Of a stretch of 64,000 bases of DNA, positions 18,021-26,681 are shown piece by piece. A program made the position numbers and the translations under genes. Under the pieces are notes generated by a model. That model was not told the DNA's origin, ran no database searches, and was given only the letters and a program-made list of their open reading frames with translations. Origin of the DNA: an uncultured Prevotellaceae bacterium (lineage in GTDB: Bacteria; Bacteroidota; Bacteroidia; Bacteroidales; UBA3663); the NCBI GenBank assembly GCA_900319235.1, contig ONNR01000002.1, positions 172,731-236,730 on the forward strand, read 5' to 3'. Every line of letters starts with the position of its first letter. The stretch's first letter is position 1.

Positions 18021-19049
18021 TTATTTAGTAGGCGACAAATAGATTGTATCGCCTTCTTCCCTATAGGTGAATCGCTGGCTAAGGTTGCCCAAAATATCCA
18101 AAGCGTCGTGAAGCGTTTCATCAGCGCGGAACTTGACAAAGAACTTGCCATTCATTCTTTCAATATGGTCACAGATAATGGTCACGTTATACTTGCGTTC
18201 CAAGGCTTGGAGGATGGTCTTGAAGTCCTCTCCTTCGAAGATCAGGTTGCCTTTTTCCCAAGACAGGCGTCGGCTTGCATCTATTTCGGTGACGGATACT
18301 TCTCCGGTTGCCTTGTTGTATACAAGGTTCTGATTGGGCGACATTATGTATGTGCGGCCTGAGGTCTTGGCCTCGGCCTCCACAATCACTACTTTGGTGC
18401 GACCTTCTTCGAGCACGGTGCTCACCGTACGGGCATCAGGGTAGGCTTGTACCTCGAACTTCGTTCCTAATGCTGTAACGTTGATGCTTTGAGTTTCTAC
18501 TGTGAAGGGGCGTTTCTCGTCTCGAGTGACATCGAAATTAGCCTCGCCCGACAAGAAGACGTTTCGCTTTCCTTTGCCAAAGCGACGTGGATAGATAAGT
18601 GTCGTACCGGCATTGATGGTCACTCGTGTACTGTCCTCGAGGCAAAGGAATTTGGTCTGCCCGTAAGGAACACTGATATGCACGAACTCGTCACCCATGT
18701 CAGAGCGGGAACTTCCAATAAAATAGGATGCGACTGCCAGCACAGCCATCAAGCCGATGGCAGCGGCTGCCGACCAATATTTACGGCGCTTTGATGGTCG
18801 GTCGGTTGAGCTGTTATTGTAGCCGATTCTGGACTTCAAGGCTTCCAGATCTTTTAGTGTCTGCATGTCTATTCCCGCCATACTTTCTTCCCAAAGGTGC
18901 TGCATGGCTTCGTCCTTGGCATTGTCTTCATCTGAAGAGTTGACCATCCACCACGCGAACTTGCGACGTGTGGATTCAGAGAAATGACTGTGGAAGTAAG
19001 TCCTTATGATTTTTTCTATATTCAATTTGCTCATTTTTGCTTCGTTCAT
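18021..19049 (-). CDS. FecR family anti-sigma factor
   Basis: About 342 residues from ATG 19049 (ATG 19034 is also possible). The N-terminal cytoplasmic part (NIEKIIRTYFHSHFSESTRRKF) binds the sigma factor; one transmembrane helix lies at about residues 94-114 (AAAAIGLMAVLAVASYFIG); then a FecR domain (VPYGQTKFLCLEDSTRVTIN, LSGEANFDV) and a C-terminal DUF4974-like domain (FEGEDFKTILQALERKYNV). It should hold the ECF sigma factor until the SusC STN domain signals. It stands between the sigma gene and susC, the standard order. Confidence 0.9.
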   Translation of the reverse strand: MNEAKMSKLNIEKIIRTYFHSHFSESTRRKFAWWMVNSSDEDNAKDEAMQHLWEESMAGIDMQTLKDLEALKSRIGYNNSSTDRPSKRRKYWSAAAAIGLMAVLAVASYFIGSSRSDMGDEFVHISVPYGQTKFLCLEDSTRVTINAGTTLIYPRRFGKGKRNVFLSGEANFDVTRDEKRPFTVETQSINVTALGTKFEVQAYPDARTVSTVLEEGRTKVVIVEAEAKTSGRTYIMSPNQNLVYNKATGEVSVTEIDASRRLSWEKGNLIFEGEDFKTILQALERKYNVTIICDHIERMNGKFFVKFRADETLHDALDILGNLSQRFTYREEGDTIYLSPTK

Positions 19050-19096
19050 AAGTAAGAAAGCTAAATGATGGTTTGCACACAAGGGATTGAATTATT

Positions 19097-19654
19097 TCAT
19101 ACTCCCCAAAGCAGGAGGGCGAGGAAGGTTACCTTGCGTATTGCTGCCAATGCGGTGGTAATGTGGTTTTCTACAGTGCGTTTGCTAATGCCAAGCTTTT
19201 GGGCTATTTCCTCGTTCGACAACCCCTCCTTACGGCTCATCTCAAAGACGCGTCGTCGTTGTTCGGGCATATTCTTTATTGTAAGTTCAATGAGTTGCAG
19301 AAGTTCTTGGGCAAAAAGCCGTTCTTCAGTGTCATCGGTCTCTGTGGGGGTATATAACATCAATTCCACATACTTGTCGGCAACAAGCTGATGGTCGAAG
19401 TGGTTGTAGATGGCAAACTTGGCCGTCTTGAAGAGGAAGGCCTTGAAGGAAAGTATCTCTCCGCATCTTTGTCTGTTTTCCCATAGTCTCAGAAAGATGT
19501 CCTGGCTTATGTCGCGAGCTTCCTCGACATCCTTAATGAAGCCGTTGATAAATGCTACCAGACGTGGCTGATAATAAAGGAACAACAGTTCGAAGGCTCG
19601 ATTGTTTCCATTCGCAAATGCTTGGATGTATTCTTTTTCTTCGGTATCTGTCAT
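19097..19654 (-). CDS. ECF-type RNA polymerase sigma-70 factor
   Basis: A 185-residue protein from ATG 19654. Region 2 is seen in YYQPRLVAFINGFIKD and DISQDIFLRLWENR, and region 4 in NEEIAQKLGISKRTVENHI. It belongs to the ECF group paired with FecR in Bacteroidota and should activate the adjacent susC-susD-GH29 genes. The upstream start at 19729 is rejected because a consensus -7 box lies at 19700-19707. The last residues (FLALLLWGV) are hydrophobic, as often in this group. Confidence 0.9.
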   Translation of the reverse strand: MTDTEEKEYIQAFANGNNRAFELLFLYYQPRLVAFINGFIKDVEEARDISQDIFLRLWENRQRCGEILSFKAFLFKTAKFAIYNHFDHQLVADKYVELMLYTPTETDDTEERLFAQELLQLIELTIKNMPEQRRRVFEMSRKEGLSNEEIAQKLGISKRTVENHITTALAAIRKVTFLALLLWGV

Positions 19655-19699
19655 GAGTGTTACGCGATAAGATCGGGTGTTTCCATCGTTTTCTTTCGG

Positions 19700-19707
19700 C
19701 AAAGATA
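19700..19707 (-). promoter_or_regulatory. Promoter -7 box (TATCTTTG) of the ECF sigma gene
   Basis: TATCTTTGCC on the minus strand lies 46 bases before the ATG at 19654. The 42-bp repeat array begins about 130 bases further upstream of this promoter. Confidence 0.65.
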
Positions 19708-19837
19708 TGGTAAATAAATGAATTGACAAAATATTTGAGAGAAAATGTGATGTAATTTCATATTTTTCAAGTCTTCATGTCGCTGAATTCCTACTCAAGA
19801 TAAAGAAACTTTGTTTTCTGTCAGAAGCAAGCATTGT

Positions 19838-20235
19838 GTCGGCCGACAGAATGCTATCTCCGATTGCGGAAGCATCGTGACGGCCGACAGAGTGTAATTT
19901 CCGATTGGAGCAAGCACTCTGACGGCCGACAGAGTGCAATTTCTGATTGGAGCAAGCATCGTGACGGCCGACAGAGTGCAATTTCTGATTGGAGCAAGCA
20001 TTGTGACGGCCGGCAGAGTGCAATTCCCGATTGGAGCAAGCATCGTGACGGCCGACAGAGTGCAATTCCCGATTGGAGCAAGCATCGTGACGGCCGACAG
20101 AGTGCAATTTCCGATTGGAACAAGCATCGTGACGGCCGACAAAGTGCAATTCCCGATTGGAACAAGCATCGTGACGGCCGACAAAGTGTAATATCCAATT
20201 GCGCAAGTATTCTGTCGGCCGTCAGAGTACTTCAT
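19838..20235. repeat. Ten-unit palindromic array with 42-bp period (array A)
   Basis: The core GACGGCCGAC (GTCGGCCGAC or GTCGGCCGTC in the end units) starts at 19838, 19879, 19921, 19963, 20005, 20047, 20089, 20131, 20173 and 20214: spacing 41, seven times 42 with near-identical units, and 41 at the end. The cores are dyads, in some units extended by flanks, as in CACTCTG/CAGAGTG around the unit at 19921. A second weaker dyad, TCC-GATT-GGA, lies exactly 21 bases further in each unit. Because 42 is a multiple of three, frames of 110-146 codons are open on both strands, but none has coding character. It fills the gap between the divergent sigma and ald promoters. Confidence 0.9.
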
Positions 20236-20321
20236 CCGAATAGAGATAGTTCATGTCGCAAGTGGACATGACAAATTATACTAAAAATGAGTGAACTGCA
20301 ACAAAAAACGAATGCATCTAT

Positions 20322-20351
20322 TTTGCCGATTCGAAATAATTATTATCTTTG
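20322..20351 (+). promoter_or_regulatory. Promoter of ald (TTTG, 18 bases, TATCTTTG)
   Basis: TTTG at 20322-20325 and TATCTTTG at 20344-20351. An unusually clear Shine-Dalgarno sequence, AAGGAGA at 20383-20389, follows before ATG 20396. Confidence 0.7.
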
Positions 20352-20395
20352 CCCCAGATAACCGTAAAAACACAACACTTTAAAAGGAGAATACT

Positions 20396-21502
20396 ATGAA
20401 AGTTGGAATTCCAAAAGAAATCAAGCAGGGCGAGAGCCGTGTCGGTATGACGCCCGCAGGAGTGTCAGAATTTGTGAAACGTGGACACACCGTCTATGTG
20501 CAGCATACGGCGGGTGACGGTAGCGGTTTCCCTGACAAGGAATATGAGGAAGCTGGTGCTTCGATCTTGCCAACGATGGAAGAGGTTTATGCTGCTTCTG
20601 ATATGATTGTGAAAGTCAAGGAACCCATCGCCCCCGAGTACCCGTTGATTCGCAAGGATCAGATTGTCTTCACCTATTTCCATTTTGCGTGCGAGCGTGA
20701 ACTCACCGATGCCATGTTGAAGAGTGGTGCAGTCTGCATCGCCTATGAGACCGTGCAGAAGGCCGATCGCAGTCTTCCTTTGCTCATTCCGATGAGTGAG
20801 GTGGCTGGACGTATGGCTACGCTCAACGGAGCCTACTATCTGCAGAAGACCAAGGGCGGCAAGGGCAAACTCATCAGCGCTGTGCCAGGTGTAGAGCCTG
20901 CTCGTGTGCTCGTCTTGGGAGGAGGTACGGTAGGAGAGGCCGCTGCTCGCATGGCTGCAGGCTTGGGTGCAAGTGTCATCATTGCCGACATCAACCTGCC
21001 ACGCCTGCGTCAGCTCGGCATGGAGTTGCCGCCCAATGTTCACACCATTTATTCCACCGAACACAATATCCGCAAGCTTTTGCCGACGGTCGATATTGTA
21101 GTTGGTTCGGTGCTCATTCCGGGAGCCAAGTGCCCGCATCTGATCACACGCGACATGTTGAAACTGATGGAGCCCGGCTCGGTACTCGTCGATGTTGCTA
21201 TCGACCAGGGAGGTTGCTTCGAGACATCAAGGCCCACTACACACGAGGATCCTGTCTATACGGTCGATGGTATCGTCCACTACTGCGTGGCCAACATCCC
21301 AGGCGCCGTGTCGCATACCTCAACCTTGGCGCTAACCAATGCCACACTGCGCTATGCTCTCGCATTGGCCGACAAGGGCTGGCAGCAGGCTTGCCGCGAA
21401 GACCACGCGCTCTATCTTGGCCTCAATGTAGTCGATGGCAAGGTCACCTTCAAGGCTGTCGCCGAGGCGTTCGGAATGAAGTTTGAGCCGGTGGAGCTTT
21501 GA
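20396..21502 (+). CDS. ald: Alanine dehydrogenase
   Basis: A 368-residue protein, normal length for the family. It carries the N-terminal PKEIKQGESRVGMTP, KVKEP with the substrate lysine, FHFA with the catalytic His, the dinucleotide-binding loop VLGGGTVGEAAARMAAGLGA, and DVAIDQGGCFETSRPTTH near residue 265. It interconverts L-alanine and pyruvate plus ammonia with NAD+ in the cytoplasm. It is a single-gene unit with its own promoter and ribosome binding site, ended by the shared hairpin at 21573-21607. Confidence 0.95.
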   Translation: MKVGIPKEIKQGESRVGMTPAGVSEFVKRGHTVYVQHTAGDGSGFPDKEYEEAGASILPTMEEVYAASDMIVKVKEPIAPEYPLIRKDQIVFTYFHFACERELTDAMLKSGAVCIAYETVQKADRSLPLLIPMSEVAGRMATLNGAYYLQKTKGGKGKLISAVPGVEPARVLVLGGGTVGEAAARMAAGLGASVIIADINLPRLRQLGMELPPNVHTIYSTEHNIRKLLPTVDIVVGSVLIPGAKCPHLITRDMLKLMEPGSVLVDVAIDQGGCFETSRPTTHEDPVYTVDGIVHYCVANIPGAVSHTSTLALTNATLRYALALADKGWQQACREDHALYLGLNVVDGKVTFKAVAEAFGMKFEPVEL

Positions 21503-21512
21503 CCTCATTTTT

Positions 21513-21554
21513 TCTAGAGGATCTAGATGTTCTAGAAGCTCTAGATATTCTAGG
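21513..21554. repeat. TCTAGANNN 9-bp tandem array, five copies
   Basis: TCTAGA occurs at 21513, 21522, 21531 and 21540, and TCTAGG at 21549, each separated by three variable bases. The array lies between the ald stop and the terminator. A second array of the same design is at 41634-41684. Confidence 0.85.
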
Positions 21555-21572
21555 CTCTAATGGAAACAAAAT

Positions 21573-21607
21573 ATTAGCGGCCCGATGGATTCCATCAGGC
21601 CGCTAAT
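21573..21607. terminator. Bidirectional terminator between ald and the phosphatase gene
   Basis: ATTAGCGGCC and GGCCGCTAAT form the outer stem and GATGG/CCATC the inner one; the two genes converge on it. A T-run (TTTTTTT) lies about 20 bases further right. Confidence 0.75.
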
Positions 21608-21627
21608 GATTTTCAGATAGTCTTTTT

Positions 21628-23109
21628 TTACTTCATTGCCTTGGCATTGCCGATGCAGGAGTTAGGCATCTGGATATGGAGCATTTCACAGATGGTTGGT
21701 GCGATGTCCACGATGTTGGTGGGCTCGGAGGTCTCGCCATGATTGACGTGCCAGCCAAAGAGGACGAATGGGATGTGGGCATCGTAGGGGTTCCACATAC
21801 CGTGGGTGGTACCAACATAGTCGGGCTTGTCACTTACGTTCTCCCAACCAGCCTTTGCAACATAGAAGATATCGCCGCTGCGTGCGGGATTGTAGCCGTT
21901 GGCGATGCGTTCGCGCAAGAGCTTTGGCATAGTAGTGGTGAGTGCCTTCTCGAAATCGACCACATAGATCAGTTCATCGATTTTCTTGAGTTCCTCGATG
22001 ACGGCCTGCTTTACCTCGCAAAGTTTCTTGCCACTGGAAGCAATGTACGCGCGATTGAGGAAGATGCGTCCGGCATTTTCGCCCAGGATGACCTTCTCTT
22101 CGCCCGCGAGTTCGAACTTTGCTTTGACAGTCTCCTCGACCACTTTCAACTTGTTCCACATCTCCAAACCACCCGAAGGAATGTTGTGAGCCTTCATCAC
22201 GTTGGGGTTGTGGGCTGCACCATGGTCGGCCGAGAGGAACAAGAGGTAGTTGCCCTTGCCCACCTTCTCGTCGAGCACCTTGAAGAAGTTGGCCAGCTGG
22301 CGGTCGAGTTCCATATATACAGCGTAGTTTTCGGGACCACGTGTGCCGATGGCATGGCCGATGACGTCGGTCGAAGAGATGCTGATGGCCAGCATATCGG
22401 TGATGTTGTCCTGTCCCATCTGCTCGTTCTCGAGCGCAGCGATAGCCATCTGGAAAGTCTTGATGACGCCCTCGGGTGAGCGCTTGATATCGGTACCAGG
22501 CTTTACGCCAATCTTCTTGTTCATCTCCTGCGCCCACTTGGGCAGCTCGTTCATATAGTAGGTCGAGCTGACGAAATGTCCGGCCGAGCCATCCCACCAG
22601 TAGGCAGCATCGGCGCCATGGCCGGCAGGCAGAATGGCAGCACGGTCCTTCAAGGCCACACCGATGACCTTGGCCTTGTAGTCGGTAGCGATTTTCAGCA
22701 CGTCGCCGATGCCCGAGGCCAGATTGTTGCGGGGTGACATCTGTCCTTCCTTGCTGTCAGAACCGACACTCTGCACGGTTTCGTCGCCACAGCAATAGGT
22801 GCGCTTTCCGTTGATATAGAAATCGTTGCCGCAGATGCCGTGCAGGGCAGGTGTAGTGCCCGTATAGATGCTCGTGTGACCAATGGCAGTAACTGTAGGC
22901 ACGTAGTTGATCATGGTGTTCTCGAAGCTGAAACCCTCGTCGACGAGTTTGCGGAGACCGCCCTCGCCATATTGGTCATAATAATAATAGAGGTAGTCCC
23001 AACGCATCTGGTCCACCACGAGACCTACCACAAGCTTGGGCCGCTGAATTTCGGCCATTGCTGATACGCATACCAGCGCAGCAACAATCATTGAAAACAG
23101 TTTTCTCAT
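21628..23109 (-). CDS. pafA: PafA-like alkaline phosphatase (Thr nucleophile)
   Basis: A 493-residue protein with a signal peptide (VCVSAMA). The metal ligand motif VVDQMRWD (Asp33), the nucleophile motif PTVTAIGHTS (Thr74 likely), GNDFY with Asn, and K154-D-R156 in VALKDRAAIL match the PafA group of the alkaline phosphatase superfamily, in which Lys and Arg contact the phosphate. Further metal ligands appear in STDVIGHAIG and SADHGAAHN. PafA is a periplasmic phosphomonoesterase made regardless of phosphate supply. It has its own promoter near 23182. Confidence 0.85.
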   Translation of the reverse strand: MRKLFSMIVAALVCVSAMAEIQRPKLVVGLVVDQMRWDYLYYYYDQYGEGGLRKLVDEGFSFENTMINYVPTVTAIGHTSIYTGTTPALHGICGNDFYINGKRTYCCGDETVQSVGSDSKEGQMSPRNNLASGIGDVLKIATDYKAKVIGVALKDRAAILPAGHGADAAYWWDGSAGHFVSSTYYMNELPKWAQEMNKKIGVKPGTDIKRSPEGVIKTFQMAIAALENEQMGQDNITDMLAISISSTDVIGHAIGTRGPENYAVYMELDRQLANFFKVLDEKVGKGNYLLFLSADHGAAHNPNVMKAHNIPSGGLEMWNKLKVVEETVKAKFELAGEEKVILGENAGRIFLNRAYIASSGKKLCEVKQAVIEELKKIDELIYVVDFEKALTTTMPKLLRERIANGYNPARSGDIFYVAKAGWENVSDKPDYVGTTHGMWNPYDAHIPFVLFGWHVNHGETSEPTNIVDIAPTICEMLHIQMPNSCIGNAKAMK

Positions 23110-23181
23110 TTCTTTTGGAATTATAGGGTTATTATAGTTACTAAAATTATAATAAGGATTTCAGGTTGTTTTTATTTGGTG

Positions 23182-23189
23182 CAAAAATA
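23182..23189 (-). promoter_or_regulatory. Promoter -7 box (TATTTTTG) of the PafA-like gene
   Basis: On the minus strand TATTTTTGC fits TANNTTTG and lies 73 bases before the ATG. It is back to back with the rightward promoter at 23229-23260. Confidence 0.6.
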
Positions 23190-23228
23190 CGGACTTTTTT
23201 CGATTCTTCCAAATATTTTGCGTGAAAA

Positions 23229-23260
23229 TTTGTTTTTGCAAAAAAAACTATCTATCTTTG
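23229..23260 (+). promoter_or_regulatory. Promoter of the GH43 gene (TTTG, 20 bases, TATCTTTG)
   Basis: TTTG at 23229-23232 and TATCTTTG at 23253-23260 match the consensus; the leader to ATG 23309 is about 40 bases. Confidence 0.7.
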
Positions 23261-23308
23261 CGCGGACAAATAATGTCTTTGCAACATAAATTATTATCAT
23301 AACAACCT

Positions 23309-24916
23309 ATGAGAACTATTTCCCGACTTCTCTTCGTGAGCCTGATGACTATGATGGCAGCAACGGTCGTTGCTCAGAATCCTTACCTTCCGCTGTGGGA
23401 GTTTATTCCCGATGGCGAACCATACGTCTTCGAGGATCCCGACAATCCGGGACAGTATCGCGTCTATATCTACGGCTCGCACGACAATCTGGTGACCATG
23501 TACTGCGGCTTGGATCAGGTTGTCTGGTCGGCTTCGGTCGATGACCTGCGTCATTGGCGTTATGATGGTGTTATTTTCGAATCGAAGAAAGATGCGTTGG
23601 GCAATAACCTACATCCCGATGGCAAGGGAGATGTCCTTTTTGCTCCCGATGTCAACGAGGTGGTTGGCAAGGATGGTACAAAGACCTATTACCTCTATCC
23701 AAACAACCAGGCGGGAGGCCGACAGACGATGGTAGCCAAATCGAATCGTCCCGATGGTCCCTTCGAGGTATGCAACTGGAGTCCGGACAATCCTAAGCAG
23801 ACTATCGGCATCTTGGGATTCGACCCAGCTGTCTTCACCGACACCGATGGACGCACCTACGCCTATTGGGGCTTTGAGCAGTCGAATGGCGCCGAACTTG
23901 ACCCCACGACGATGGCCACGGTGAAACCGGGGACTAAGATTGTGGAAAATATGATACCAAGCAGCAAACAGGATCATACCTATCGCTTCTTCGAGGCTTC
24001 GTCAATGCGCAAGATCGAGGACAAGTACGTCTTCGTTTATAGTCGTGTGACCAATGATGGAGAAGATGGTTTGCCCAGTTGCAACTACACGTTGGCCTAT
24101 TGCTATGGCAACAGTCCGCTTGGTCCTTGGACCTACGGAGGCACCATCATCGATGGCCGTGGAAAGGAACATCGTCCCGATGGCACCACTGTTGCCACCG
24201 CAACACCTTTCGGCAACACGCATGGCAGCATCTGTCAGATTGGCGACCAGTGGTACGTCTTCTATCATCGTCAGGCTGGTACCGATGAGTACGGACGTCA
24301 GGCTATGGTAGCTCCTATTCGTGTTGAGGTAGTGAGTGGGGAAGATGGCTATGTCCGTATCTCCGAGGCAGAGTTCACCTCTGAAGGTTTCCTCACGGAG
24401 GGACTTGATCCCTACGAGACCTATCCCGCAGGAATCGCTTGCTACTATATGGGTCCTGAACCAGCCGTGCAGGACTATCCCAACGTCCATTACACGGGGT
24501 CGCATACGGCTATCGTGCGCAACCAGTACGACGGCAGGAAGGACGTCTATGCCCCCGAGGTGAACCGTTGCCCCGTGGTCAACAACACGGCAGGCTCGGT
24601 GGTGGGCTACAAGTACTATGACTTCAGCAAGACCTTCGGCCAGACGGGGCTGCAGCTCGTGCTCGACTTTACGCCCGAGGGCACGGCCGGCACGATTGAC
24701 GTCCTGATTGACCGTCCGTCGGAGACCGAGGGCGGCGTGCGCCTTGCTACGCTCCGTGTGTACGACGGATGCCTCATCGAGCCTATTACAACGCGTATTG
24801 ATGTGGAGCAACTGAAATACTATAACGGCAAGCATGCGCTGTTCTTCGTCTTTGATTCCGACACGAAGAAGCAGTCGATCTGCCAGCTCAACTATCTGCA
24901 TTTCGAACATCAATAA
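23309..24916 (+). CDS. Glycoside hydrolase family 43-like enzyme with C-terminal carbohydrate-binding module
   Basis: A 535-residue protein with a signal peptide (ATVVAQ). The five-bladed propeller pattern of GH43 is visible: FEDPD (Asp43), LFAPDVNEV near 110-118, GFDPAVFTDTDGRTYAYWG with Asp172, and FFEASSM with Glu229 as likely acid. Residues about 400-535 form a beta-sandwich like a CBM6 domain (VVGYKYYDFSKTF). GH43 enzymes are usually arabinosidases or xylosidases; the substrate here cannot be read. The transporter gene follows after 10 bases in the same operon. Confidence 0.8.
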   Translation: MRTISRLLFVSLMTMMAATVVAQNPYLPLWEFIPDGEPYVFEDPDNPGQYRVYIYGSHDNLVTMYCGLDQVVWSASVDDLRHWRYDGVIFESKKDALGNNLHPDGKGDVLFAPDVNEVVGKDGTKTYYLYPNNQAGGRQTMVAKSNRPDGPFEVCNWSPDNPKQTIGILGFDPAVFTDTDGRTYAYWGFEQSNGAELDPTTMATVKPGTKIVENMIPSSKQDHTYRFFEASSMRKIEDKYVFVYSRVTNDGEDGLPSCNYTLAYCYGNSPLGPWTYGGTIIDGRGKEHRPDGTTVATATPFGNTHGSICQIGDQWYVFYHRQAGTDEYGRQAMVAPIRVEVVSGEDGYVRISEAEFTSEGFLTEGLDPYETYPAGIACYYMGPEPAVQDYPNVHYTGSHTAIVRNQYDGRKDVYAPEVNRCPVVNNTAGSVVGYKYYDFSKTFGQTGLQLVLDFTPEGTAGTIDVLIDRPSETEGGVRLATLRVYDGCLIEPITTRIDVEQLKYYNGKHALFFVFDSDTKKQSICQLNYLHFEHQ

Positions 24917-24926
24917 ACGGCTATCG

Positions 24927-25778
24927 ATGAACAGTATCCTTATCGTACTTCCTATCCTGACGCTGCTGATGTTCGACCTGGGGCTCACGTTGCGTCCCAA
25001 TGACTTCTTGCTAGTATTCAAGCAGCCGAAGGCCATTTTGCTTGGTCTTGCCGGACAGTTGATTCTCCTTCCACTTATTGCCTTTGCATTGGCTGAGATG
25101 TTCCATCTGGCCCCCTTGTTCTATATAGGCGTTGTGCTCATTGCCTGCTGCCCTGGCGGTTCGTCGAGCAATGTCTTCTCAATGCTTGCCAAAGGTGATG
25201 TTGCATTGTCGGTATCACTCACGGCGCTCAGTTCGATTATTACGCTCTTTACAGTGCCTCTCATTCTCGACTGGACTACGACGCAGGTGGGCGAGGCAGT
25301 AGGCATTCATCTGCCTGTCGGAAATCTGCTGATGCAGAACCTTGTCACTATGCTTATTCCAATTCTGTTGGGTATCGGTGTGAATCATTTCTGGCCGGTT
25401 GCTGCGACACGCATGGAACGCGTGCTCTCGAAGATCGCCTTCCCCGCCCTGATGCTTCTGGCAGGTATCTTCTTTGTACAGCATCACAACACCATTGCCG
25501 ACAATTTCGGTGTCCTTGGTTTCTGCCTCACTGCTTTGATTCTCCTTGCTATCGGAGCATCATGGTTGGCAGGTCATCTGTGTGGCCTTGAGACACGCGA
25601 GAAGCGAACCATCGTCATTGAGGTGGGCATGCAGAATGCAGCACAGGCTATTGCCATTGCTTCTAGCCCATTCATTTTCAACAATGGCGTCATCGCCATT
25701 CCTGCCATCATCTATGCATTGATGATGAACGTAGTCCTGCTCACCTACGTCGGCATCATCATCAAGCGCAGGAAATAA
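24927..25778 (+). CDS. Bile acid:sodium symporter (BASS) family transporter
   Basis: A 283-residue membrane protein with about nine hydrophobic segments. The family signatures CCPGGSSSNVFS (first crossover region) and IEVGMQNAAQAIAI (second) hold the Glu and Gln that coordinate sodium. BASS proteins carry organic anions with Na+; in bacteria the substrates include pantoate, keto acids and bile acids, and I cannot say which applies. The ATG at 24927 lies 10 bases after the GH43 stop. A terminator follows at 25790. Confidence 0.88.
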   Translation: MNSILIVLPILTLLMFDLGLTLRPNDFLLVFKQPKAILLGLAGQLILLPLIAFALAEMFHLAPLFYIGVVLIACCPGGSSSNVFSMLAKGDVALSVSLTALSSIITLFTVPLILDWTTTQVGEAVGIHLPVGNLLMQNLVTMLIPILLGIGVNHFWPVAATRMERVLSKIAFPALMLLAGIFFVQHHNTIADNFGVLGFCLTALILLAIGASWLAGHLCGLETREKRTIVIEVGMQNAAQAIAIASSPFIFNNGVIAIPAIIYALMMNVVLLTYVGIIIKRRK

Positions 25779-25789
25779 GCCTCGTTTCA

Positions 25790-25822
25790 TGGCACATGTA
25801 CTTGTCTATGTGCCAATTTTTC
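25790..25822 (+). terminator. Intrinsic terminator of the GH43-BASS operon
   Basis: TGGCACAT (25790-25797) pairs with ATGTGCCA (25808-25815), followed by ATTTTTCT. Confidence 0.8.
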
Positions 25823-25852
25823 TACATCTTTTGTCATTTTTCGAAGACAAAA

Positions 25853-25884
25853 TTTGGCATTTTCGTCAAGATGCTTTATATTTG
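25853..25884 (+). promoter_or_regulatory. Promoter (TTTG, 20 bases, TATATTTG)
   Basis: TTTG at 25853-25856 and TATATTTG at 25877-25884 drive the two-gene unit at 25915-28199. Confidence 0.75.
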
Positions 25885-25914
25885 CATCGTCAATATCAAT
25901 GAAAGCATCTTAAC

Positions 25915-26679
25915 ATGGAAAATCAAATTAGTGTCTTAAATATCAAACTCGAGGATGCTCCTTTCTATAAACGGGAAGGGGTGATGGCCTGTGAAGGTGT
26001 CGCGAGTGAAAGCGATGTCGCGTTCGTCGGGAAGATACAGAACGTGTATGTCGTTTGTGACACGAAGGGACTCATCAAAAGTGTATTGGCCTATTTCCCC
26101 GATGACATCAAAGCCATTGACATGGCGCCAGACTACAATCTGGCTGTCAAGTATTATGTGCCACAGCGACTGGTGGCCTATCGCAACGTGCAAGGCGAGA
26201 TCATCAGTGCCGCCGAGTTTATGCGTATGTATCCGGAAGTTTATGTGCAATTGCTCAAAGGATTGAAACATGCTCACTTCCGCACCGAACGATGGCCATT
26301 GTTCCGTCAGTTCGAAGCTGATTGTTACCGTACATTGAAAGTGAATGAAAGCCTCGTCAAGCAATATGTTGCCGACGAGGAGGGTTCCACTCGTTACACT
26401 GAGATGCTTCGTGTCGTCGAGACCGATGGCTCATTGGGCAATTGCAATTTCGAAAGCAAGATTATACGATGCACAAAATCAGGCACGCCTGTCGAAATGT
26501 TCACCGATACGCTGCAGGCCAATGTCTATCAGTTGCTGGAAAAAGGATACGATTGTCTGTCGGACGATGGATATTCGGACATCCTTGCATCCATTGAGCA
26601 GTATCGACGCGATGTGCATGAGGCGGAAATGAGGCTTTCCGAGCGTATTGAAAAGATTCTGTCGAACCCAATTAAATAG
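25915..26679 (+). CDS. Protein of unknown function, first gene of a two-gene unit
   Basis: A 254-residue cytoplasmic protein without signal peptide or membrane segment. It is mixed alpha/beta with a C-terminal acidic-basic helix (YRRDVHEAEMRLSERIEKIL) that may form a coiled coil. I recognise no family. It ends two bases before the start of the large helix-turn-helix protein, so the two are translationally coupled and probably act together. The consensus promoter at 25853 shows that it is a real gene. Confidence 0.65.
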   Translation: MENQISVLNIKLEDAPFYKREGVMACEGVASESDVAFVGKIQNVYVVCDTKGLIKSVLAYFPDDIKAIDMAPDYNLAVKYYVPQRLVAYRNVQGEIISAAEFMRMYPEVYVQLLKGLKHAHFRTERWPLFRQFEADCYRTLKVNESLVKQYVADEEGSTRYTEMLRVVETDGSLGNCNFESKIIRCTKSGTPVEMFTDTLQANVYQLLEKGYDCLSDDGYSDILASIEQYRRDVHEAEMRLSERIEKILSNPIK

Positions 26680-26681
26680 GA

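Noticed and set aside
19838..20235. CRISPR array
   Set aside because: Units of 42 bp follow without variable spacers, and no cas genes are in the window. The same applies to 62473-62815.
19775..20271. Overlapping long frames (110-146 codons) on both strands of the 42-bp array
   Set aside because: The unit length is a multiple of three, so any frame without stop stays open. All are low-complexity repeats without promoter, ribosome binding site or codon bias.
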